Shown: positions 45,419-54,098, numbered from the stretch's first letter. The stretch is 64,000 bases of DNA from Bacteroidaceae bacterium (GCA_017481875.1 JAFUOP010000018.1:1-64000), one strand, 5' to 3'. Notes: generated by a model from the letters alone, not told the origin. Numbers and translations: made by a program.

Positions 45419-47203
45419 TTATATGGGCTTGCAGGCCTCTTTCAGGAATTCCAACTCCGGGCCACTCAAATGCGGCGCAAGTGTTTCATACACGTGCTTG
45501 TGATATTCGTTAAGGTAGGCAATGGCATCGGCACCAAGCAACGAAGGTATTACAGCAGTTGTATCTATAGGGCATAAAGTAAGCGGCTCCATTGCACAGA
45601 AACTACCAAATTCTGTTTCACAATGGTGCTTAACAAGCATAGTGTTTTCTATGCGTATGCCATAGCGGCCAGCCTTGTAGAGGCCGGGTTCATTGGTAAC
45701 TGTTACACCCGGAAGCAAAGGGGCCGGCATATTATTCATACGTATCTGGTGAGGCCCCTCGTGCACATTAAGGTAGTGCCCTACTCCATGCCCTGTACCG
45801 TGCAGGTAGTTTTCACCCTCTTGCCACAGCCATTGGCGGGCAAGCACATCGAGTTGCGTGCCACAAGTGCCCAATGGGAATTTTGCCATAGCAAGTGATA
45901 TGTGCCCACGTAATACAAGAGTGTAGCTGCGACGTTCCTCCTCACTCAATGGGCCAAGAGGAATTGTGCGGGTAATGTCTGTTGTTCCGCAGTTATATTG
46001 CCCACCGCAGTCGAGCAACAAAAAGCCACGTGATTGCAATAGAGCATTGCACTCCTCAGTGGGTTCATAGTGCACAATAGCGGCATTGGGGCCATAGGCT
46101 GCTATGGTTGCAAAACTAAGGCCTGCAAAATTAACATTCTCACTACGATACGCTGTCAGTTGCTTGTCAACATCAAGTTCTGTTATACCTCCACGCTCTA
46201 CGGCAGGTTTCAACCAATGGAGCAGTTTTACCATTGCAATACCCTCGGCAAGCATAGCCTCTTTAAAGCCTTCAATCTCAACACTGTTTTTTACAGCCTT
46301 CATTGCTGCAACAGGTGAATCTTTAAAAACAGGCTGGCAGGCAGGGTTCAGATGTTCCAAAACAGCACGATTACAGCGTGTGGGTTGTAACAAAATACTA
46401 TCGCCATTGTACGCTGCAAGTGCACCCCAAACATCATTGTAATCGGCTACTGCAATATCAGATTCCGCAAGATGTGCCAACACTGCAGATGTCAATTTTT
46501 CGGGTAGTATAAATAGGGTTGCAGCTTTTGTTGTAACAAGTAAATATGAGACTACCACAGGGTTATATGCGACATCATTACCACGCAGATTGGTGAGCCA
46601 CGCAACCTCGTCGAGCATTGTTACAAGCATTCCCTCTACTCCATTTTTTGAAAGCTGCTGGCGCAAACGTTGCAACTTACCTGCCGCACTCTCTCCACTA
46701 ACCTCGCAAGGCATAATTACAGCCTTTTCTGTGGGAACTGTTGGGCGGTCCTTCCATATAACTTTAAATGGGTCGTGCGCAGCATTGAGCGAAAGACCAC
46801 ACATTGAAAGAGCCTCTGCCCACTCTTTAGCCTCGGCAATGGAGCAGACAGAACCATCGACACCGACGACACTGCCCTGCTCCAATGCTGTGCATAGCCA
46901 ATCGGTTATAGTAGGAGTGTCTTTGTCGCCATCTTTCATAAGCGAAAAGCCTGTGCCGGCAAGTGCATTCTCGGCAGCAAGCCAATAGCGCGAGTCGGTC
47001 CACAAGCGAGCATCACTCAAAGTTACTACAGCTGTTCCTGCGGAACCGTCAAAGCCGGAAACCCACTCACGTGCCTTCCAACAGTCAGCAACATACTCGC
47101 TGCTGTGTGCATCACTACTTAATACTATATACGCAGCAAGGCCATGCTCTCTCATATACCCGCGTAGTGCCTCTACGCGTGCCGGAATATCTTTTATATT
47201 CAT
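45419..47203 (-). CDS. Xaa-Pro aminopeptidase (M24B, long form)
   Basis: A 594-residue cytoplasmic metallopeptidase that removes residues preceding proline. Two creatinase-like N-terminal domains (YIVLSSDAHSSEYVADCWKA; TWLRGNDVAYNP-like WLTNLRGNDVAYNPVV) precede the M24 pita-bread domain. The five metal ligands are visible: Asp in LLDCGGQYNCGTTDITRTIP (two Asp), His in HGTGHGVGHYLNVHEGPH, Glu in TVTNEPGLYKAGRYGIRIEN (two Glu). The long three-domain form is usual for this group. It lies 22 bp after the tonB-C gene. Confidence 0.93.
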   Translation of the reverse strand: MNIKDIPARVEALRGYMREHGLAAYIVLSSDAHSSEYVADCWKAREWVSGFDGSAGTAVVTLSDARLWTDSRYWLAAENALAGTGFSLMKDGDKDTPTITDWLCTALEQGSVVGVDGSVCSIAEAKEWAEALSMCGLSLNAAHDPFKVIWKDRPTVPTEKAVIMPCEVSGESAAGKLQRLRQQLSKNGVEGMLVTMLDEVAWLTNLRGNDVAYNPVVVSYLLVTTKAATLFILPEKLTSAVLAHLAESDIAVADYNDVWGALAAYNGDSILLQPTRCNRAVLEHLNPACQPVFKDSPVAAMKAVKNSVEIEGFKEAMLAEGIAMVKLLHWLKPAVERGGITELDVDKQLTAYRSENVNFAGLSFATIAAYGPNAAIVHYEPTEECNALLQSRGFLLLDCGGQYNCGTTDITRTIPLGPLSEEERRSYTLVLRGHISLAMAKFPLGTCGTQLDVLARQWLWQEGENYLHGTGHGVGHYLNVHEGPHQIRMNNMPAPLLPGVTVTNEPGLYKAGRYGIRIENTMLVKHHCETEFGSFCAMEPLTLCPIDTTAVIPSLLGADAIAYLNEYHKHVYETLAPHLSGPELEFLKEACKPI

Positions 47204-47225
47204 ATACTCTTGTTATTTACATTTA

Positions 47226-47717
47226 CTACTCGCCGTACCACCACTTTGCTTCGCGACGTTTCTCGCGTGCTTTCATTTTTGTTATGCCATTCTCCTTTGC
47301 TTTAGCATTGTAAAAATGGTTTTTGTTTATCAGCTTAAAATTTATAGGAATTGAAAGCTCGGCACGTACAGGCTTGCCATTTTTTGTACCGGGAACCCAA
47401 TTGGGCATACTCTTCACAACTCGTACCGCCTCGGCATCGAGCGATGGCGAAACACCCTTCAGCACCTGCGCCATAGATATATGACCATCGGCCTCTACGG
47501 TGAAACCAACAAGCACCTCCCCGGTTTCCTGTTTTGCATACGCCTCGTCGGGGTAATTGGTTTCCACAAAAAGATATTCTATCATTTTGTCGTGGCCACC
47601 GGGGTATTGTGGCATAACTATTACATCATCACTCTTTTTTTTATTGGAGGACTGCGCATTGAGAGCAGGTACTAGCAATATCAGCAAGGAAAATATTATA
47701 AATAATCGTTGGAACAT
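47226..47717 (-). CDS. TonB C-terminal domain protein with signal peptide
   Basis: A 163-residue protein with an N-terminal signal or anchor (MFQRLFIIFSLLILLVPALN then AQ) and a TonB C-terminal domain: VMPQYPGGHDKMIEYLFVET, GEVLVGFTVEADGHISMAQV and PNWVPGTKNGKPVRAELSIP. Full TonB has a membrane anchor plus a long proline-rich spacer, absent here. The segment before the domain is only about 15 residues, so spanning the periplasm as an energy transducer is doubtful; it may act as an adaptor or peptidoglycan-associated protein. First gene of the operon with the peptidase and GDPD. Confidence 0.8.
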   Translation of the reverse strand: MFQRLFIIFSLLILLVPALNAQSSNKKKSDDVIVMPQYPGGHDKMIEYLFVETNYPDEAYAKQETGEVLVGFTVEADGHISMAQVLKGVSPSLDAEAVRVVKSMPNWVPGTKNGKPVRAELSIPINFKLINKNHFYNAKAKENGITKMKAREKRREAKWWYGE

Positions 47718-47820
47718 TATATGTATAATTTTTATAGTTTATACTCGCGAAAATAGCGTAAAAAAAGGAAGAAAGCAAGGGTACATAATAACAAAAAAAG
47801 AGAGAAGATAACTTCTCTCT

Positions 47821-47897
47821 TGGGGTGGATAGTGGGACTCGAACCCACGACATTCAGAACCACAATCTGACGCTCTAACCAACTGAACTATAACCAC
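47821..47897 (-). tRNA. tRNA-His (GTG)
   Basis: Cloverleaf on the minus strand: acceptor GTGGTTA, D arm GTTC...GAGC, anticodon arm TCAGA-TTGTGGT-TCTGA with anticodon GTG, T arm GTGGG-TTCGAGT-CCCAC. The 3' end has discriminator C and an encoded CCA (47821-47823). The base before the 5' end (47898) is G on the minus strand, providing the G-1 that pairs with C73 in tRNA-His. Acceptor pair 5-68 is a U-U mismatch by my alignment. Promoter at 47930-47961. Confidence 0.95.
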
Positions 47898-47929
47898 CAT
47901 ACAGCCTTGCGGTTTCCCTTAAAGCGTTG

Positions 47930-47961
47930 CAAAGGTAAGAATATATTTTCAACTATGCAAC
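47930..47961 (-). promoter_or_regulatory. Promoter of tRNA-His
   Basis: GTTG (47958-47961) lies 20 bp before TACCTTTG (47930-47937). The -7 box is perfect; the start would be near 47926, giving a leader of about 30 nt. Confidence 0.6.
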
Positions 47962-48004
47962 TGTTTAAGAGAAAAATTTTGCGCAGAGCATATTGAATTA
48001 ATAA

Positions 48005-48042
48005 AAACAGATAAAAGAGAGCGAGCTCTCTTTTATCTGTTT
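48005..48042. terminator. Two-way terminator between tRNA-His and the 59-residue protein gene
   Basis: A perfect 17-bp stem (48005-48021 with 48026-48042) with a CGAG loop. T-runs follow on both strands. On the minus strand it lies 45 bp past the stop of the small protein gene. Confidence 0.85.
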
Positions 48043-48087
48043 GATTATTTTTCACTATTCCTTGACAAGTTTTAACTATAAACTCAT

Positions 48088-48267
48088 CTACTTGTCCCAA
48101 ACATTGCCCCATTCATTGCTATTTTGCTTACCACCCAGGGAGTTTGTTCCTTCTTTTTTATAAAGACTACCCCACGAGCCCGGTCTTTCGTTAATAGATG
48201 CGGCAATAATTTGGTACGTTGCAATGTTAATTAGCGCAACTGAAGGCTTTACATAACTTCTTTTCAT
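48088..48267 (-). CDS. Small 59-residue Bacteroidales protein
   Basis: A minus-strand frame from ATG at 48267 to TAG at 48088. It opens MKRSYVKPSVALINIATYQI, continues IAASINERPGSW and ends QNSNEWGNVWDK. The start MK-x-x-Y-x-KP followed by a short hydrophobic stretch and AAS is the recurrent pattern of small Bacteroidales proteins often annotated as hypothetical. There is no lipobox. It fills the otherwise empty gap between carB and a strong terminator, which supports it as a real gene. It could be the last gene of the purF-carB transcript or independent. Function is unknown. Confidence 0.65.
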   Translation of the reverse strand: MKRSYVKPSVALINIATYQIIAASINERPGSWGSLYKKEGTNSLGGKQNSNEWGNVWDK

Positions 48268-48368
48268 AACATATAATTATTTAATATATTGTACTCAAAG
48301 TAGAGTAACAAATAGAAAAAAAGTTTTGTTCAACAGTTGGTAATACCGATTGCAATAATTGCTCGGAA

Positions 48369-51300
48369 TTACTTATACTCGTCCCAGCTCTTTACAGGCA
48401 ACTCGTTTACATCAATTTTGCAGAATGCACGTATAAATGCACTTGCAAGGCGAGCGTTTGTAATGAGAGGAATATTGTGGTCTATTGCCGCACGACGTAT
48501 TCTATACCCGTTGGTAAGCTCACGCTTGGTGTGGTTCTTGGGTATATTTATAATAAGGTCGAAACGATGCTCGGCAATCATCTGCATTACATTATTATTG
48601 GCACCGGGGTCCTCGTCGGGCCACATCACAGGAGTAGTGCTTATTCCGTTCTCATTCAAGAACTTGGCTGTGCCCGATGTTGCGAAGATATTGTAACCTT
48701 TTTGTGCGAGAATCGCAGTAGATTCAAGCAAATCTACTTTAGATTTTGACGCACCCGAAGATACCATAACATTCTTCTCGGGAACACTATACCCTACTGC
48801 TATCATTGCATTGAGCAATGCCTCCTCAAAGTCGTCGCCTATACAACCAACCTCACCGGTAGATGACATATCCACGCCAAGTACAGGGTCGGCCTTGTGG
48901 AGGCGAGAGAATGAGAACTGCGATGCTTTAACACCAATCCAGTCGATATCAAAAGCCGATTTATCGGGGCGGCTATAGGGTGCACCAAGCATAATGCGGG
49001 TTGCAGTCTCAATGAAATTACGCTTCAGAATCTTTGAAACAAAGGGGAACGAGCGACTTGCACGCAAGTTACACTCAATAACTTTAACCTCGTTGTTCTT
49101 TGCAAGGAATTGTATATTGAAGGGACCCGATATATTTAGTTCTTTTGCAATGCGACGGCTTATCTTCTTTATGCGACGCGCAGTCTCAAAGTATATCTTC
49201 TGTGCAGGGAACACGAGTGTAGCGTCGCCCGAGTGTACACCGGCAAACTCCACGTGTTCAGAAATTGCATACTCCACAACCTCACCGTTCTGCGCCACTG
49301 CATCAAACTCTATCTCCTTTGTATCTATCATAAATTGAGATACTACAACTGGGAACTCTTTTGACACCTCAGCAGCCATTTTCAAGAACTCACGCAACTC
49401 CTCTTCGTTGTAGCACACATTCATTGCGGCACCCGAAAGCACGTATGAGGGGCGAACAAGCACGGGATAACCCACTTTGTTTACAAACTCCTCCATATCC
49501 TCTATGCTGGTAAGCTCTTTCCAGGCGGGCTGGTCTATGCCAAGTTGGTCGAGCATTGCAGAGAATTTATGACGGTTCTCGGCACGGTCGATGCTCAAGG
49601 GCGAAGTTCCCAAAATGGGCACCGACTGACGGTGCAACTTCATTGCAAGGTTGTTAGGTATCTGGCCACCTACCGAAACTATGACACCACCGGGCTGCTC
49701 AAGGTCTATAACGTCGAGTACACGCTCGAGAGAGAGCTCATCGAAGTAAAGACGGTCGCACATATCGTAATCGGTAGATACGGTTTCGGGGTTGTAGTTA
49801 ATCATTATCGACTTATAACCAAGCTTGCGGGCTGTCTGCACAGCGTTTACCGAGCACCAGTCAAACTCTACCGATGAACCAATGCGGTATGCACCGGAGC
49901 CGAGCACTACCACCGACTTGTCTGTCTTGTAGTAGTTTACATCGTAGCCCTTTGCACCGTAGGTCATATATAGGTAGTTTGTCAACTCGGGGTGCTCCGA
50001 TGCCACAGTGTTTATGCGCTTAACAGCGGGGAGCACACCAAGTTCCTTACGGCGTGCACGCACTGCAAGATTACCCGTCTCCATATTTTTCTCGTCTTTT
50101 AGGACGAATCGTGCAATTTGGAAATCGGAGAAGCCGAGTACCTTTGCTTGGTGCAACACCTCCTGGGGAAGTTCTTCGAGGCTGTTATAGCCCATAAGCA
50201 CAGCCTTGTAATCTACAATGTTCTTAAGCTTGCCAATGAACCAAGGATCTATTTTTGTGAGCTCACAAATGCGCTCAACAGTGTAGCCCTCTTCAAGAGC
50301 CGATGCAATTGAGAAAATGCGCATATCCGTGGGGTTGGCAAGTTCCTCGTCGAGATTGTCAAAGTGTGTATGCTCGTTACCCACAAAGCCGTGCATACCC
50401 TGTCCTATCATACGAAGGCCCTTCTGTATTACCTCCTCGAAACTGCGGCCGATAGACATAATCTCGCCCACCGACTTCATACTTGAACCTATCTGGCGAG
50501 AAACGCCTGCAAATTTTGTCAAGTCCCAACGAGGTATTTTACATATCAAGTAATCGAGGTCGGGAGCCTTGTATGCAGAATTGGGAGTACCCATCTCGCC
50601 TATTTGGTCGAGGGTATATCCAAGGGCAATCTTTGCAGCCACAAAAGCAAGAGGATAACCTGTAGCCTTTGATGCAAGGGCCGATGAACGGCTCAAGCGA
50701 GCATTTACCTCAATAACACGATAGTCGTTTGTTTCGGCGTTGAAGGCATACTGTATGTTACACTCACCTACTATACCGAGGTGGCGAATAGCCTTAACTG
50801 AGATTTCTTGCATAAACTTAACCTGCTCTTCGCTAAGTGAACAGGTGGGAGCAACAACAATAGACTCACCGGTGTGAATTCCAAGGGGATCGAAGTTCTC
50901 CATGCTTGCCACAGTGAAACAGTGATCGTTGGCATCGCGTATAACCTCGAACTCTATCTCCTTCCATCCTTTGAGCGACTCCTCTACAAGGATCTGGCTT
51001 GAGAATGTGAAGGCACTTTCGGCAAGCTTCACAAAGCTCTCTTCGTCGCGGCAGATACCACTTCCCAAGCCACCAAGGGCATAGGCCGAACGTACCATTA
51101 CCGGGAAGCCAATCTCGTGAGCAGCCTTCAAGGCATCTTCCATACTCTCAACAGCTTGGCTGACGGGAGTTTTCATTGGAATTTCGTCGAGTTTCTTAAC
51201 AAAGAGGTCGCGGTCCTCGGTGTACATAATGGCTTCAACAGAGGTTCCAAGCACCTTTACACCATATTTTTCGAGAATACCTTTTTGATACAACTCGGTT

Positions 51301-51590
51301 CCACAGTTAAGTGCTGTCTGACCACCAAAAGCAAGCAAAATACCATCGGGACGCTCCTTTTTGATAATCTCCTCAACATTATGAACATCAACAGGGAGGA
51401 AATACACCTTGTCAGCTATGCCCTCCGAAGTTTGAATGGTTGCAACGTTGGGGTTGATAAGCACCGACTGAATACCCTCCTCGCGCAGAGCTTTCAATGC
51501 TTGTGAACCTGAATAGTCGAACTCACCGGCCTGACCGATGCGCAACGCGCCCGAACCAAGCAATAATACCTTTTTAAGTTTCTCCTTCAT
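48369..51590 (-). CDS. carB: Carbamoyl-phosphate synthase large subunit
   Basis: Makes carbamoyl phosphate from bicarbonate, ATP and ammonia channelled from CarA, for pyrimidines and arginine. The 1073 residues are full length: ATP-grasp half 1 (LLLGSGALRIGQAGEFDYSG; MPKRTDLEN-like VRSAYALGGLGSGIC), a central oligomerisation region, ATP-grasp half 2 (VVLGSGAYRIGSSVEFDWCS; VRPSYVLSGAAMNVCYNEEE) and the C-terminal MGS-like allosteric domain from about 925 (KVDLLESTAILAQKGYNIFA with TSGTAKFLNENGI). It starts 24 bp after the purF stop. carA, which I would expect beside it in this phylum, is absent here. Confidence 0.96.
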   Translation of the reverse strand: MKEKLKKVLLLGSGALRIGQAGEFDYSGSQALKALREEGIQSVLINPNVATIQTSEGIADKVYFLPVDVHNVEEIIKKERPDGILLAFGGQTALNCGTELYQKGILEKYGVKVLGTSVEAIMYTEDRDLFVKKLDEIPMKTPVSQAVESMEDALKAAHEIGFPVMVRSAYALGGLGSGICRDEESFVKLAESAFTFSSQILVEESLKGWKEIEFEVIRDANDHCFTVASMENFDPLGIHTGESIVVAPTCSLSEEQVKFMQEISVKAIRHLGIVGECNIQYAFNAETNDYRVIEVNARLSRSSALASKATGYPLAFVAAKIALGYTLDQIGEMGTPNSAYKAPDLDYLICKIPRWDLTKFAGVSRQIGSSMKSVGEIMSIGRSFEEVIQKGLRMIGQGMHGFVGNEHTHFDNLDEELANPTDMRIFSIASALEEGYTVERICELTKIDPWFIGKLKNIVDYKAVLMGYNSLEELPQEVLHQAKVLGFSDFQIARFVLKDEKNMETGNLAVRARRKELGVLPAVKRINTVASEHPELTNYLYMTYGAKGYDVNYYKTDKSVVVLGSGAYRIGSSVEFDWCSVNAVQTARKLGYKSIMINYNPETVSTDYDMCDRLYFDELSLERVLDVIDLEQPGGVIVSVGGQIPNNLAMKLHRQSVPILGTSPLSIDRAENRHKFSAMLDQLGIDQPAWKELTSIEDMEEFVNKVGYPVLVRPSYVLSGAAMNVCYNEEELREFLKMAAEVSKEFPVVVSQFMIDTKEIEFDAVAQNGEVVEYAISEHVEFAGVHSGDATLVFPAQKIYFETARRIKKISRRIAKELNISGPFNIQFLAKNNEVKVIECNLRASRSFPFVSKILKRNFIETATRIMLGAPYSRPDKSAFDIDWIGVKASQFSFSRLHKADPVLGVDMSSTGEVGCIGDDFEEALLNAMIAVGYSVPEKNVMVSSGASKSKVDLLESTAILAQKGYNIFATSGTAKFLNENGISTTPVMWPDEDPGANNNVMQMIAEHRFDLIINIPKNHTKRELTNGYRIRRAAIDHNIPLITNARLASAFIRAFCKIDVNELPVKSWDEYK

Positions 51591-51614
51591 ATCCTTTATA
51601 GTAATTATTTATTC

Positions 51615-53501
51615 CTATTTATACAAATATGTTTCGTAGTACTCTACGAAGGCTTCATTTACAAGCCTGTTGCCACCGGGAGTGGGATATATTCCACTGA
51701 AATACCAGTCGCCCAAGTGGTTGGGGCAGGCAGAATGCAACCCTTCGAGGCTCTGGAATACAAGTTCCAGGTCGGCTTTTAAATCAATGGGCTTTAGCAA
51801 CTCACCTATTTTGACAGAGATTTCGTCGGGTGTAAAGGGGTGATAGATTGCACGTGTACAGTTTATCTGCTCGGCATCGGGTTTCTTAAGCTCGTCGAGG
51901 CAGGCACGGTATGTGCGGTCTATCAATGCTCTTTTCCCACGCTCGTAGAGAAGGTCGAGTGCAGCTTTAAATGCAACAAAGTGGTCGAACTTCTCCATAT
52001 CTATTCCGTAATAGTCGGGGTAGCGTATCTGTGGAGACGAAGATACAACAATTATTTTCTTTGGCTCCAATCTATCCAAAATATTTAATATACTTTGTTT
52101 TAGAGTGGTACCGCGCACAATGCTGTCATCTATAACCACCAGATTATCTACTTTGGGTTTTATGGTGCCGTATGTAATATCATAGACGTGCGCCGCAAGG
52201 TCGTTACGTTTGTCTCCGGTGGAGATAAATGTACGCATTTTTATATCTTTGTTGGCAACCTTCTCCTGGCGCACTTTTTTAGATACTATGTTCATTATAT
52301 CACTCTCGCTCAGGGGCTTGCCCGAAGAGAGTTCTTTTACTTTCCATTCGTTGAGAAACTCTTCCATACCCTCGACCATGCCATAGAATGCCATTTCTGC
52401 GGTATTGGGAATGAACGAGAATACAGTGTTATCGAGGTCGTAATTTATAGCCTTTAGAATCTGCTCTTTCAAGTTAGAACCAAGCATTTTACGTTCTTTG
52501 TATATATCGCCATCGTTTCCACGGCTGAAATATATACGCTCAAAAGAGCAAGGAAGGAACGCCTTTTGAGGAATTATTATCTCACGACGCAACTCGCCAC
52601 ATTTGTTCATTATAATAGCTTCACCGGGCTCCATCTCTATAACGTCCTCAGCCTTAAGGTTCATAGCTGTCTGAAGGGCTGCACGCTCACTTGCCACCAC
52701 GAAGATTTCGTCATTGGCATACCAATAGGCGGTGCGCACGCCCCAAGGGTCGCGCATTGTAAACATTTCACCGCTACCCGTAATGCCACAGAACACATAA
52801 CCACCATCGAGCATAGGGGTTGATGTACGCAACACATTGGCTATGTCCATACGTTCCTCGATGCTGTTGGTTATATCCATACCCTGCAGGCCCTCTTGCT
52901 CGCACTCCTTGAACACGCGCTCTACCTCACGGTCGAGACGGTGGCCCATAAGCTCAAGCATAATATATGTATCGGCGTGCACGCGGGGGTGCTGACCGTG
53001 TGATACAAGTTCGTGGAATACGTCATCGACGTTTGTTATGTGGAAATTACCACAAAGGGCAAGGTTTTTAGCTCGCCAATTGTTGCGACGCAGGAAGGGG
53101 TGAACATACTGCATACCGGTTTTGCCTGTAGCCGAGTAGCGCAGGTGTCCCATATACAACTCACCTGCAAAAGCAAAGTTACGGTAGGCATATTCTGCAT
53201 TGCCACGCATATCTTTGGGGTGAGAAGCCGATGTTATATCTTTGTTTGCAGCAGCAAATACCTCGGAGATGGCACTCGCCCCCTCAGCACGCTCACGCGA
53301 CATATAATCTTCACCGGGCGATGCTTTCAACTTCACACAAGATATTCCCGCGCCCTGCTGGCCACGGTTATACTGTTTGTTCATAAGCAAGAAGAGCTTA
53401 TTCATTCCATACGCCCAAGTACCGTATTTTTCCTTGTAATAGTTCAACGGCTTACGCAGGCGAATCATCGCAACACCACATTCGTGTAATAAAGGTTCCA
53501 T
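51615..53501 (-). CDS. purF: Amidophosphoribosyltransferase, long Bacteroidota form
   Basis: PurF makes phosphoribosylamine from PRPP and glutamine, the first step of purine synthesis. Short PurF proteins have about 470-505 residues; this one has 628. The Ntn glutaminase nucleophile is Cys8 in MEPLLHECGVAMIRL, implying removal of a seven-residue propeptide. YNRGQQGAGIS and GHLRYSATGKTG are glutaminase segments. The phosphoribosyltransferase loop VVIDDSIVRGTTLKQSI is near 452. An extra segment around 370-420 accounts for much of the length. Motifs support PurF, but a specialised paralogue is possible. Promoter-like boxes lie at 53576-53606 and a terminated leader transcript further upstream. 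Confidence 0.85.
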   Translation of the reverse strand: MEPLLHECGVAMIRLRKPLNYYKEKYGTWAYGMNKLFLLMNKQYNRGQQGAGISCVKLKASPGEDYMSRERAEGASAISEVFAAANKDITSASHPKDMRGNAEYAYRNFAFAGELYMGHLRYSATGKTGMQYVHPFLRRNNWRAKNLALCGNFHITNVDDVFHELVSHGQHPRVHADTYIMLELMGHRLDREVERVFKECEQEGLQGMDITNSIEERMDIANVLRTSTPMLDGGYVFCGITGSGEMFTMRDPWGVRTAYWYANDEIFVVASERAALQTAMNLKAEDVIEMEPGEAIIMNKCGELRREIIIPQKAFLPCSFERIYFSRGNDGDIYKERKMLGSNLKEQILKAINYDLDNTVFSFIPNTAEMAFYGMVEGMEEFLNEWKVKELSSGKPLSESDIMNIVSKKVRQEKVANKDIKMRTFISTGDKRNDLAAHVYDITYGTIKPKVDNLVVIDDSIVRGTTLKQSILNILDRLEPKKIIVVSSSPQIRYPDYYGIDMEKFDHFVAFKAALDLLYERGKRALIDRTYRACLDELKKPDAEQINCTRAIYHPFTPDEISVKIGELLKPIDLKADLELVFQSLEGLHSACPNHLGDWYFSGIYPTPGGNRLVNEAFVEYYETYLYK

Positions 53502-53575
53502 AGTTTTTTGTAATAATAATAGTATTCAAAATTTTTGTTTCAAAAACTTTTTGTCGTCTATTTTATATTCGTAGG

Positions 53576-53606
53576 TAAAGGTACAAAAAAAGCCGTTTCA
53601 ATGAAA
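53576..53606 (-). promoter_or_regulatory. Possible purF promoter overlapping a terminator
   Basis: TTTC (53603-53606) lies 19 bp before TACCTTTA (53576-53583), one mismatch in each box. The -33 box falls within the terminator stem at 53585-53610. Initiation here would skip the upstream leader. Confidence 0.4.
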
Positions 53607-53610
53607 CGAC
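53585..53610 (-). terminator. Rho-independent terminator upstream of purF
   Basis: On the minus strand GTCGTTTC (53610-53603) pairs with GAAACGGC (53599-53592) around an ATT loop, followed by seven T residues. No U-run exists on the plus strand, so it serves the short minus-strand transcript or attenuates purF. Confidence 0.8.
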
Positions 53611-53744
53611 TACAATAAAATAAATAACAAAAAAATTACGCACTGCTTTGCTGAAAGACAAAGTGTGTTACAGAACTCATCAAAAGAGCCTGCAGCAGAC
53701 TGCTGTTCTTTATATCCATAATTAATGGTATTCATACAAAGCAT
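53610..53744 (-). CDS. Possible 44-residue small protein or leader peptide
   Basis: ATG at 53744 (or 53735) to TAG at 53610, ending at the edge of the terminator stem. It begins MLCMNTINYGYKEQQSAAGS, then DEFCNTLCLSAKQC, then a hydrophobic end VIFLLFILL. The hydrophilic start and hydrophobic tail resemble a small membrane peptide. The amino acids are not visibly biased toward a pathway product. Coding is unproven, as the transcript also folds well. Confidence 0.3.
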   Translation of the reverse strand: MLCMNTINYGYKEQQSAAGSFDEFCNTLCLSAKQCVIFLLFILL

Positions 53745-53759
53745 TTGTTAAAACAGTTG

Positions 53760-53790
53760 CAAAGGTACATAATTATTTCATAGTTTCAAA
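53760..53790 (-). promoter_or_regulatory. Consensus promoter of the purF-upstream small transcript
   Basis: TTTG (53787-53790) and TACCTTTG (53760-53767) are 19 bp apart on the minus strand, a perfect match to both boxes and one of the best promoters in the window. It lies about 50 bp from the divergent tRNA-Thr promoters. Confidence 0.7.
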
Positions 53791-53842
53791 AAAGAAGAAA
53801 GAGTATTTACTAAATATTTTTGTTGATTTTTTAAAAGAATAT

Positions 53843-53872
53843 TTTGTCTGTTTTATTTTATCACTATCTTTG
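53843..53872 (+). promoter_or_regulatory. First tRNA-Thr promoter
   Basis: TTTG (53843-53846), 18-bp spacer, TATCTTTG (53865-53872). It would give a leader of about 125 nt before tRNA-Thr. Confidence 0.6.
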
Positions 53873-53924
53873 CACGCAAAGCGTGCGAAAATAGGTTGCA
53901 TTCATTGCAAAACCATCAAACAAA

Positions 53925-53955
53925 TTTGCGGTTTCATTCATTGGCACTATCTTCG
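53925..53955 (+). promoter_or_regulatory. Second tRNA-Thr promoter
   Basis: TTTG (53925-53928), 19-bp spacer, TATCTTCG (53948-53955). Start near 53959, about 40 nt before the tRNA. It repeats the arrangement of the promoter 82 bp upstream. Confidence 0.6.
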
Positions 53956-54001
53956 CGCTCAGTTACACGCAGAGAGTGTGTGTACTCAAAAAAAAAGTAA
54001 T

Positions 54002-54074
<73 letters not shown>

Positions 54075-54098
54075 CAGTGCGGAATTCACTTTTTTAAC

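Larger units (their letters stand above)
53585..53756 (-). ncRNA. Candidate small RNA or leader upstream of purF
   Basis: A consensus promoter (TTTG-19-TACCTTTG, 53760-53790) and a strong terminator (53585-53610) define a minus-strand transcript of about 172 nt ending before purF-carB. Possible pairings are TAACAAA near the 5' end with TTTGTTA near the 3' end, TGCTTTG with CAAAGCA, and a local CCAT/ATGG hairpin. These could give a long closed structure, somewhat 6S-like. It also contains a 44-codon open frame (53610-53744). It could be an attenuator leader, a stand-alone sRNA or a small mRNA. No known family is recognised. Confidence 0.5.

Noticed and set aside
53502-53756. Known riboswitch upstream of purF
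   Set aside because: I looked for purine, PRPP/guanidine-type and other familiar riboswitch cores and recognise none. Only stems and a terminator are visible.
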